From Planctomycetota bacterium (GTDB lineage: Bacteria > Planctomycetota > UBA1135 > UBA2386): a stretch of DNA of 58,180 nucleotides. Positions 47,698-55,505 of the stretch are shown piece after piece. Each line of letters begins with the position of its first letter. Positions within the stretch are counted from its first letter, which is position 1. The translations under genes were made by a program, and so were the position numbers. The stretch is from positions 1-58,180 of the forward strand of contig JADLFX010000022.1 in the NCBI GenBank assembly GCA_020849665.1. Direction: 5' to 3'. Under the pieces are notes generated by a model. That model searched no databases and was not told the DNA's origin. It was given only the letters and a program-made list of their open reading frames with translations.

Positions 47698-47850
47698 GGG
47701 CGGATCGTCTCACGAAGCCGCGTGAGCCGCGACGGCCTTGCGGACGGCGGCGTGGTCTGCCGGACGATCCGCCCCAAGAGACCTCGGCGCGGGCCCCGCT
47801 GCAGCGTCCGCCGCGGGCCCGCGCGCGCCACCCCGGGCGCGCCCGCCCGC

Positions 47851-48312
47851 CTAGATCGGCGCCACCAGCACCGGGCAGGGCGCGGCCTTGAGGATGTCCC
47901 CGGCGGTGTTGCCGAGCAGCGCCTTCATCAGGCCGATGCGTCCGCGCGAGTAGACCAGGATCAGGTCGACCTTCTGCAGGAGCGCCTCCTTCAGGATCTG
48001 CTCCTCCACGTCCTCGCCGATGGTCACGTGCCCCATGGCGCGCACGCCGTGCCGGGCGGCCTCGTCCACCACCTGCTGCAGGCGCGCACGCGCCTCGCTC
48101 AGCAGGCTGGTGTCGAAGCTCTCGCCCATGCCGGCGCGCGCCTTGCGATGCGCGCCGATCAGGCGCACGGTGGTGGGCGTGTCGATCACGGCGAAGAGCA
48201 CCAGCTCGGCCCGCAGCTGCTCCGCCAGGCGGACGGCGTAGTCCATCGCGGTCTCCCCCAGCTCGCTGAGTTCGACCGGCGCGAGGATCTTGCGGATGAG
48301 CCGATCCGGCAT
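47851..48312 (-). CDS. universal stress protein (UspA family)
   Basis: The single-domain, 153-residue protein shows the Usp layout: an N-terminal strand ILAPVELSELGETAMDYAVRLA, a middle DEAARHGVRAMGHVTIGEDVEEQIL region, and a C-terminal strand-turn DLILVYSRGRIGLMKALLGNTAGDILKAAPCPVLVAP. The last block contains the S-R-G-R...G-N-T-A segment resembling the ATP-binding G-x2-G-x9-G-S/T motif, so it may bind ATP. Usp proteins respond to stress by unknown means. It lies leftward between Lon and dnaE, and a TACACT hexamer before its ATG may be its own -10. Confidence 0.92.
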   Translation of the reverse strand: MPDRLIRKILAPVELSELGETAMDYAVRLAEQLRAELVLFAVIDTPTTVRLIGAHRKARAGMGESFDTSLLSEARARLQQVVDEAARHGVRAMGHVTIGEDVEEQILKEALLQKVDLILVYSRGRIGLMKALLGNTAGDILKAAPCPVLVAPI

Positions 48313-48380
48313 GGCCGGCGGGAGTGTAACCAGGGCGCCGCGGCCGTCGGCCACTTTCCTCGGCGCCGGCGTGGCGCCGA

Positions 48381-51300
48381 TCACGTCTCGCGCAGCGCCA
48401 GGACGCGCAGGCCGATGCCGTCGTGCTGCGCCTCGACCCGGCCCCGCACCACGAAGGGCCCGCGGCCCTGCAGCAGGCCGGCCAGGGCGCGGTAGCGGTC
48501 CGGGAACAAGGACGCCTCCACCACCCCGGTGGCGTCCTCGAGCGAGAAGAAGAGCATCGGCGTGCCGCGCCGCGTGCGCAGCCGGCGCAGCGCCACCAGC
48601 ATGCCGCGCACCGTGACCGTGCGGCCCACGTGCTCCTCCACCGCGCCGATCGGCAGGAACGCGCCGCCCTCCGGCGCCAGGGCCTGCACCGGGTGCAGGT
48701 CCAGGCTGTAGCCGAGCAGCTCCATCTCCAGCTGCGCGCGCCGCTCGGGCGTGTACTCGGGCAGGCTCGGGAAGCGCGGCTCGGGCTCCGGCGCCGGGGC
48801 AAAGAGCCCGGGCGCCGCCGGTGCACCGCCTGCGCCGCGCGCCACGCGCGCCCGCCACAGCAGCTCGGGACGGTTGGCGCCCAGGCCGTCGGCCGCCCCG
48901 CACAGGATCAGGTTCTCCAGCTCCTCGCGGTGCAGGGGCACCCGCGCCACCACGTCCGCGAGCCGCACGAACGGCCCGCCCGCGCGCCGCGCCGCCACGA
49001 TCTGCTCCTGGCGCGGCGCCGGCAGGTGGCGCACCTCCATCAGGCCCACGCGGATCGCGAAGCCGCCGCGCGATCCGGGGTCGGGCTCGATGGTGAACGC
49101 CCGCTCGCTGTGGTTCACGTGCGGCGCGCGCAGCCGGATGCCCCAGCGCTTGGCCTCCTCGACGTACACGCCCTTGTCGTAGTAGCCGGCGTCGTTGGAG
49201 AGCATCGCGGCCAGGAACGCCGCCGGCCGGTGCGCCTTCAGGTACACGCAGCGGTAGGCGATCCGCCCGTAGGTGACCGCGTGCGCCTTGCAGAACGAGA
49301 ACCCGGCGAAGCGCGCCATCTCCTCCCACACCTGCTCGCTCGCGTCGCGGTCCAGGCCGCGCTTCAACCCGGCCACCAGGAACGCGTCGCGCTGCGCCGC
49401 CTCGCCGCCGTGCACCTTGCCCAGGTGGCGGCGCAGCACGTCGCCGTCCTCCGCCGCGCACCCGGCCACCGCCATGGCCGCGCGGATCACGTCCTCCTGG
49501 TAGAGCATCAGCCCGAAGGTGTCGCGGAACACCGGCTCCAGCACCGGGTGCGCCACCGTCACCGGCTCCAGGCCGCGGGCGCGCCGCACGAAGCGCTCCT
49601 TCATGCCGCAGGCCGACGGGCCCGGCCGCACGAGCGCCACCGCCTGGATCACCCGGTCCATGTCGGCGGCCTGCATCTGGCGCAGGAGCGTGCGCATCGC
49701 CGGCGACTCCACCTGGAAGCAGCCCAGCGTGCGGCCCTCGCGCAGGAGCCGCCCCGTGGCCGGATCGTCCTCGGGGATGCGCTCCAGGTCCGGCGCCGGC
49801 AGGCCGTGCGCGCGCAGGTGGCCCAGCGCGTCGGCCAGGATGCTGAGCGCGCGGTTGCCGAGCAGGTCGATCTTCACCAGCCCGAGCTCCTCGACGAAGC
49901 GCATGTCGTACTGGGTGATCACCAGCCCCTTGGCGGCGCGCTGCAGCGGCACGTGGCGTACGATCGGATCGGGCGTGATCACCACGCCGCCCGGATGCAT
50001 GCCCAGGTGGCGCGGCGCGGCCAGCAGCAGATCGGCGGCGTGCGCGATCCGCACCTCGCGCTCGGGCTCCAGCGCCGGCCCGCCGCGCAGGAAGCCCGGG
50101 GTGGCCGCGATCATCTCGGCCAGCGAGCCGCCGCGGTCGTGCCAGGGCAGGAGCGCCGCGCGGCGGTCCGCCTCGCGCGGCGGCAGGCCCAGGGCCTTGG
50201 CCGCCTCGCGGTACGCGCCGCGCGGCCCGCAGGTGCTGTAGGTGGCGATCATCGCCACGTGCTCGCGGCCGAAGCGCGCGTACACCGCCTCGAGCAGCTC
50301 GTCGCGCCGCCGCCAGCAGAAGTCCAGGTCGATGTCGGGCCGGTCGCGGCGCGCCGGATTCAGGAAGCGCTCGAAGAGCAGCCCGTAGCGCACCGGGTCG
50401 GCCTCCGTGAGCCCCAGGCAGTACGCCACCAGGCTGTCGGCGGCCGAGCCGCGCCCCACCACCGGGATGCCGCGCTGCCACGCCAGTCCGGCGATCTCGC
50501 GCACCACCAGGAAGTACGGCGCGAACCCCATCGCCTCGATCACCGAGAGTTCGCGCTCCAGCCGCCGCCGCACCGCCGTGCCGGCCGCGCCGGCCGCGCC
50601 GTAGCGCCGTGCCAGCCCGGCCTCGGCCAGCCGCCGCAGCTCGCCTGCCGGCGTGGCGCCCTCCGGCACGTGGAAGTCGGGGAACACCGGCGGCGCGTCG
50701 CCGGCGAAGTCGAGCGTGCACCGCTCCACCAGCGCGCGAGCCCGGGCCGCGGCCTCGGGATGCGCCTCCGTGAAGCGCCGCACCTCGTCGCGCGTGGGCA
50801 GCGGCCGGCACTCGGCGGGCTTCGGCCGCCACGTCTCGCGCCCCGGCGGCGCCGGCACGGCCGCCGCGTCGTCGTCCTCCGGCGCCTCGTCGCCCTCGCC
50901 CTCGCCCTCGGGCAGCGCCGCGTTCTGGCCCACCGCCAGGAACACCTGCTGCGCGAAGCGATCCTCGGGCCGCGCGTACCACGCCGGCCACGCGGCCAGC
51001 GGCGGCACCCCGAGCGCCGCCGCCGCCGCCAGCAGCTCGGGCTCCGCGGGCCATTCCAGCAGCGCGAAGAGCGCCTCCTCGGGCGCGCGCCCGGCCAGCT
51101 CCAGCAGCAGGCGCGGATCCCGGCTGAGCAGGAAGAGCCCCTCGGCGTGGCGCGCCGCGTCGCGCGCCAGATCGAAGTCCGCGTCGAGGTGGCGCGCGCT
51201 CACCAGGCTGCACAGCGACGCGTAGCCCGCGCGGTCGCGCGCGATCGCCACCAGGCGCCGCCCGCCCTGCACCAGCTCCACGCCGAAGAGCGCGCGCAGG

Positions 51301-51467
51301 CGCACGCGCCGCGCCTCGCGCGCGAACGCCAGGAAGCCGTAGAGCCCGTCGAGGTCGGCGAGCCCGAGATGCTCGTGGCCCAGGCGCACCGCCTCCTCGC
51401 AGAGCAGGCGCGGCGCGCAGGGCGCGCGCAGGAGGGAGTAGTGGCTGTGCGCCAGGACCAGGACCAC
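48381..51467 (-). CDS. error-prone DNA polymerase III alpha (DnaE2-like)
   Basis: The 1028-residue C-family polymerase begins at a GTG 9 bp after the Y-family polymerase stop, with GAGGGGG just upstream. It has a reduced PHP domain (residues 1-200), in which HSH (7-9) is present but the TDH-like motif reads ADL, so proofreading is probably lost. The polymerase core keeps the three catalytic aspartates: PDIDLDF (about residue 377-383) and VKIDLLGN (about 532). A C-terminal OB-fold (TVTVRGMLVALRRLRTRRGTPMLFFSLEDATG) is like DnaE2. A charged Glu/Asp stretch sits in the N-terminal region. Its partner is the dinB gene, giving a damage-tolerance cassette like ImuB-DnaE2, without an ImuA. Confidence 0.9.
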   Translation of the reverse strand: MVLVLAHSHYSLLRAPCAPRLLCEEAVRLGHEHLGLADLDGLYGFLAFAREARRVRLRALFGVELVQGGRRLVAIARDRAGYASLCSLVSARHLDADFDLARDAARHAEGLFLLSRDPRLLLELAGRAPEEALFALLEWPAEPELLAAAAALGVPPLAAWPAWYARPEDRFAQQVFLAVGQNAALPEGEGEGDEAPEDDDAAAVPAPPGRETWRPKPAECRPLPTRDEVRRFTEAHPEAAARARALVERCTLDFAGDAPPVFPDFHVPEGATPAGELRRLAEAGLARRYGAAGAAGTAVRRRLERELSVIEAMGFAPYFLVVREIAGLAWQRGIPVVGRGSAADSLVAYCLGLTEADPVRYGLLFERFLNPARRDRPDIDLDFCWRRRDELLEAVYARFGREHVAMIATYSTCGPRGAYREAAKALGLPPREADRRAALLPWHDRGGSLAEMIAATPGFLRGGPALEPEREVRIAHAADLLLAAPRHLGMHPGGVVITPDPIVRHVPLQRAAKGLVITQYDMRFVEELGLVKIDLLGNRALSILADALGHLRAHGLPAPDLERIPEDDPATGRLLREGRTLGCFQVESPAMRTLLRQMQAADMDRVIQAVALVRPGPSACGMKERFVRRARGLEPVTVAHPVLEPVFRDTFGLMLYQEDVIRAAMAVAGCAAEDGDVLRRHLGKVHGGEAAQRDAFLVAGLKRGLDRDASEQVWEEMARFAGFSFCKAHAVTYGRIAYRCVYLKAHRPAAFLAAMLSNDAGYYDKGVYVEEAKRWGIRLRAPHVNHSERAFTIEPDPGSRGGFAIRVGLMEVRHLPAPRQEQIVAARRAGGPFVRLADVVARVPLHREELENLILCGAADGLGANRPELLWRARVARGAGGAPAAPGLFAPAPEPEPRFPSLPEYTPERRAQLEMELLGYSLDLHPVQALAPEGGAFLPIGAVEEHVGRTVTVRGMLVALRRLRTRRGTPMLFFSLEDATGVVEASLFPDRYRALAGLLQGRGPFVVRGRVEAQHDGIGLRVLALRET

Positions 51468-51476
51468 GGCACCCCC

Positions 51477-52697
51477 TCATCTCGCCAGCGACGGCGTGCG
51501 CAGCCGGAAGCCCTGGCGCGTGTTCCGCACCACGCCCAGGAGCGCGCCGGCCTGTCCGAGCACCAGCTTGCCGAAGCCGTGGCGCGCCCGCACCGCGTCG
51601 ACCGCGGCGAAGAGCGCGCGGCGCCGTTCGGCCTCCTGGCCGAAGAGCGTGCCCTGGCGCGGTCCCTGCGGCACCAGCTGCTGCAGGGCCACGCCCACGA
51701 GGCGCACCAGCACGCGCCGCACCCGCAGCTCGTGCAGCAGGGTGTGCGCCAGCGTACCCAGCAGATCGGTGCGGTCGGTGGCGGCGGCCAGGGTGCGCGA
51801 CCTGGCCCCCTCCACGCCGTCCACGTGGCGCACCTTCACGTGCACGGTGCGCGCCACGAGCCGCTGCGCGCGCAGCTCGGCGGCGGCGCGGTCCAGCAGG
51901 TAGCCGAGCATCGCGTGCAGGAACGCGCCCTCGAGCGTCGGCTCGAACGAGGTCTCGCGCGAGAGCGAGCCGATCGACGGCGCCTCGGGCACCGGCGCGG
52001 CAGCGTGCGCGGGGTCGTCGTCGAGCCCGCGCGCACGCCAGTAGAGCTGCGCGCCGCGCGCGCCGAAGGTGCGCACCAGGAGGTCCCGTTCCACCGCCAG
52101 GAGATCACCGATGGTGTGCAGGTTGTGGCTCTCCAGGATCGCCGCCGTGCCCGCGCCGATCCCGGGCAGGTCGCGCAGCGCATGCGGCGCCAGGAACGCC
52201 ACCTCCTCGCCCGGCGCCACCACGCGGATCCCGCCCGGCTTGGCGTGGGTGGTGGCGACCCGCGCCACCACCTTGCTGGTGCCGATCCCCTGCGCCACCG
52301 AGAGCCCGGTCGCGACGCGCACCGCGGTACGGATCCGCGCCGCCAGCGCGGCGGGTCCGCCCTCCGGCAGCGGCACGCCGCCGAGGTCGGCGTAGAGATC
52401 GTCGAGCGAGCACACCTGCACCAGCGGGGTGAAGCGCCGCACCACCTCGGCCACCTTGGCGCGGAAACGTTCGGCCAGCGCCGCGTCGCCGTCGCGCACC
52501 ACCAGCTCGGGGCACACGCGCAGCGCCTCGCGCACGGCCATCGCCGTGTGCACCCCGCGCGCCTTGGCCTCGTACGAGCGCGAGGCCACCACCCCCGACC
52601 CCACGGCCACCGGCCGCCCCCGCAGGGACGGCTCCACGATCTGCTCGATCGAGGCCAGGAAGGCATCGATGTCGAGGTGCAGGACCGAGCGGGCCAT
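51477..52697 (-). CDS. Y-family translesion DNA polymerase (DinB/ImuB-like)
   Basis: The 406-residue protein has the Y-family palm: HLDIDAFLASIEQ (Asp9), ASRSYEAKARGVHTAM and VCSLDDLYADLGG (Asp99, Asp100). Most DinB enzymes have Asp-Glu at the last site; here the second residue is Asp. The thumb carries the helix-hairpin-helix LRDLPGIGAGTAAIL. A QGTLF segment near residue 360 may be a beta-clamp-binding motif. The catalytic aspartates are largely kept, so it is more likely an active DinB than a catalytically dead ImuB. The operon with dnaE2 points to damage tolerance. The start at 52697 follows a GGGAAGGG purine tract. Confidence 0.9.
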   Translation of the reverse strand: MARSVLHLDIDAFLASIEQIVEPSLRGRPVAVGSGVVASRSYEAKARGVHTAMAVREALRVCPELVVRDGDAALAERFRAKVAEVVRRFTPLVQVCSLDDLYADLGGVPLPEGGPAALAARIRTAVRVATGLSVAQGIGTSKVVARVATTHAKPGGIRVVAPGEEVAFLAPHALRDLPGIGAGTAAILESHNLHTIGDLLAVERDLLVRTFGARGAQLYWRARGLDDDPAHAAAPVPEAPSIGSLSRETSFEPTLEGAFLHAMLGYLLDRAAAELRAQRLVARTVHVKVRHVDGVEGARSRTLAAATDRTDLLGTLAHTLLHELRVRRVLVRLVGVALQQLVPQGPRQGTLFGQEAERRRALFAAVDAVRARHGFGKLVLGQAGALLGVVRNTRQGFRLRTPSLAR

Positions 52698-52710
52698 GCC
52701 CTTCCCTATA

Positions 52711-52727
52711 CCTAACGGATCCCTAAC
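52711..52727 (-). promoter_or_regulatory. 11-bp-spaced direct repeat before dinB
   Basis: On the minus strand GTTAGG occurs twice (52727-52722 and 52716-52711) with an 11-bp period, followed by TATAGGG and the dinB start 14 bases on. One helical turn between repeats suggests a same-face binding site. It could regulate the polymerase cassette. Confidence 0.4.
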
Positions 52728-52739
52728 CTCCAAGCGCCC

Positions 52740-52839
52740 GATGCTGGCCACCAAGATTTGCGGGACGCATGGCCTGGTGGCGCCGGAGCGCGCGCACACC
52801 CCAACGGTGGGGTCCCGACAAATCTCGGTGGCCAGGATC
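52740..52839. repeat. inverted pair of 29-bp elements between dinB and the histidine kinase
   Basis: The plus-strand element at 52811-52839 and the minus-strand element at 52768-52740 match at about 25 of 29 positions (core CCCG-CAAATCT-GGTGGCCAG), separated by 42 bp. Each arm points toward one of the two divergent genes. Such paired divergent copies could be matching operators or could fold as a cruciform. I know of no named element like it. Confidence 0.6.
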
Positions 52840-52841
52840 CC

Positions 52842-52861
52842 CTTGACGGGTTCCTGACAAG
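52842..52861 (+). promoter_or_regulatory. 20-bp element before the histidine kinase
   Basis: CTTGACGGGTTCCTGACAAG lies 31 bp before the kinase start. It matches the element at 55422-55441 at 16 of 20 bases. TGAC repeats 11 bp apart within it, as in OmpR/PhoB-type boxes, and its ends (CTTGAC / GACAAG) are near-inverted. It is a candidate site for the adjacent response regulator. Confidence 0.5.
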
Positions 52862-52892
52862 CGCCGGGGGCCAGACCCTACAACTCCCGCCG

Positions 52893-54727
52893 TTGCCCCC
52901 CACCCGCCGCCGCAACCCCGCCGCCCTCCTGGTCGTCCTCGCGCTCCTCGCGGGCGCGGGCTTCCTGGCGACCGGCCTCGTCGGGCTCTTCCGCGCGCTG
53001 CAGGCCGAGGCGCAGCGCGGCCGCGCCGAGGCCGCGCGCGACCTGCGCCGGCGCCTCGCCGATCCGCGCCTCCTCGACGCCGTGGCGGCGGAGCGCCGCT
53101 TCACCGTGCGGGATGGCGCCGTGGTCGTACCCGAGGAGGTCGGCTGGCTGCTCGCGCCCCCGCCGCGCGTGCCGGGCACGCCCGCGGCATGGCGCGCCGC
53201 GCAGCAGATCGAGCAGGCGCACGCGGCGACCCCCGACGGCGACGGCGCGGAGGACTTCGCCGCGCGGCTCGCGCCGGCCCTGGCCGAGGCCGGCGGCGAC
53301 GCCGAGGCGGACGCGGCCCTGCGCCTGGTGCTCGCCTGGCACGCCCACCGCCACGGCGCGGCCGCGGCGCGCGACGCGCACCTCGCCGCGCTCCCGGCGG
53401 AGCCCGTCGCGCGCCTCGCGCCTTCGCTCCTGCTCCTGCACGCCGCCACGGGACGCGCCCTGCCGTCCTGGAGCGAACGCGCGCTGCGCGGCCTGGACGA
53501 GCCCGAGGCCGCGGCGGTCCTGGCGCGGCTCGCCGAATTGCGCCCCGACCTGGACCTCGCGCCGCTCGCCGCCCGGCAGGGCGCCGCGGCCGCGCGCCGC
53601 GCCCTGCTCCGCGCGGTGCACGAGCGCCGCGACGCGTTGCGGGCCCTGCAGGGGCCCGGCACGGTCCTCGCCGGAGCGACGCTGCTCGTGTGGTTCCCCG
53701 ACGCTGCCGGCGGCAGTGACACCCGCGGCAGTGACACCCGCGGCAGTGACGCCGCCAGCGGCAACGGCAGCAGCAGCGGCAGCGGCGCCAGCCTGGGCGC
53801 GGCCGAGCTGCGCGCGCTCCATCCGGGGCGCGAGTTCGCCCTCGCCAACCCGCTGCCCGAGGCGGCCGAGCCGGTGATCCCGGGGCAGCTCGGGATCGTC
53901 GCCGAGGCGGCCTCCGGCTTCCGCTGGAGCGGACCGCGGGCCCTCGCCGCACTGCTCGTGGCCCTCGGCGCGCTGCTCGCGCTGCTCCTGGCGCTCGCGT
54001 TCCGCACCGTGCGCCGCGAGACCCTCGCCCTGCAGGCGCGCGCCGAGTTCCTCACCTCGGTGACCCACGAGCTGAAGACGCCGTTGGCCGGGATCCGCCT
54101 CCTGGCCGAGATGCTGGAGCAGGGCCGCGTGACCGACGAGGGCAGGCGCGGCGAGTACCACCGCCTCCTCGCCGGCGAGACCGCGCGCCTCTCCACCCTG
54201 ATCGAGAACGTCCTCGACCTCGGCCGCCTGGAGCGCGGCGAGCGCGCCCTCGATCCGCGCCCGCTGCGGTACGACGACGTGGCGCGCGAGGCCGCGGAGC
54301 TGGTGCGGCCGCTCTGCCAGCGCGACGGGCTCGACGTGGCGACCGACCTCGCGCCGGTCCCCGCGCCGGTGGCCGCCGACCGCGGCGCCCTGATCCAGGC
54401 GCTCCTCAACGTCCTCGACAACGCGCGCAAGTACGCGCCCGGCGGCCTGCGGATCACGGTGGCGGGACGCGCGGACGGCGCCACCTACACGATCGCGGTG
54501 CGCGACTTCGGCCCCGGCGTGCCGGAGGGCGAACGCGAGCGGATCTTCGCGCGCTTCCAGCGCGGCGCCGCGCAGCGCGATGGCCACGTGCCCGGACTGG
54601 GCATCGGCCTGCACCTCGCGCGCGAGCTGGTGCGCCGGCACGGCGGCGATCTGGTCTGCCTCGCCCCCGCCGACGGCGGCGCGGGCGCGTGCTTCGAGTT
54701 CCGTCTGCCGCTCGCCGGAGGCCGCGC

Positions 54728-54731
<4 letters not shown>
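52893..54731 (+). CDS. membrane sensor histidine kinase
   Basis: The frame has no ATG at its beginning. A TTG at 52893 gives a sensible start (PPTRRRNPAALLVVLALLAG), making 612 residues. One membrane helix spans about residues 10-31, then a ~310-residue extracytoplasmic region that is Ala/Arg-rich with a low-complexity GSDTRGSDTRGSD stretch. A second helix lies at about 350-370. The kinase core follows: H-box VTHELKTPLAG (His392), N-box LLNVLDNARKYAP (about 504), G1 VRDFGPGVP, a FARFQRG F-box and G2 GLGIGLHLARE. The sensor domain matches nothing I recognise. The stop overlaps the response regulator start (ATGA). Confidence 0.9.
53712..53756 (+). repeat. 15-bp tandem repeat in the kinase sensor region
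   Basis: GGCAGTGACACCCGC occurs twice in a row and a third, partly changed copy follows. It encodes Gly-Ser-Asp-Thr-Arg units in the extracytoplasmic domain. Such in-frame tandem repeats can vary in number by slippage, which would change linker length. Confidence 0.75.
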
Positions 54732-55421
<690 letters not shown>

Positions 55422-55426
<5 letters not shown>

Positions 55427-55441
55427 CACCTTCCCGACAAG
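55422..55441 (+). promoter_or_regulatory. 20-bp element between the response regulator and HEAT-repeat genes
   Basis: CTTGACACCTTCCCGACAAG overlaps the regulator stop codon (55424-55426) and lies 64 bp before the HEAT-repeat start. It shares 16 of 20 bases with the element at 52842-52861. TTGACA within it could also serve as a -35. It is a candidate site for the response regulator. Confidence 0.5.
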
Positions 55442-55505
55442 TTGCGGACCGGGCCCGGACAAGGCGCGTGCCGATCCCGCGTCCATTGGACGTGGAGAAC
55501 GAACC

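Noticed and set aside
44483..48826. A single 1447-residue minus-strand protein ending with the coiled-coil domain
   Set aside because: The N-terminal 1200 residues are out-of-frame shadow of the Lon-like and UspA genes. The true start is the signal peptide at 45157.
51477..52697. Assigning the symbol imuB
   Set aside because: The catalytic aspartates are mostly intact and no imuA is present, so ImuB identity is unproved and dinB versus imuB cannot be settled without a tree.
48423..52715. A 1430-residue plus-strand open frame antisense to dnaE2 and dinB
   Set aside because: Catalytic motifs are all on the minus strand. The antisense frame is low-complexity and arises because stop codons are rare at this GC content.
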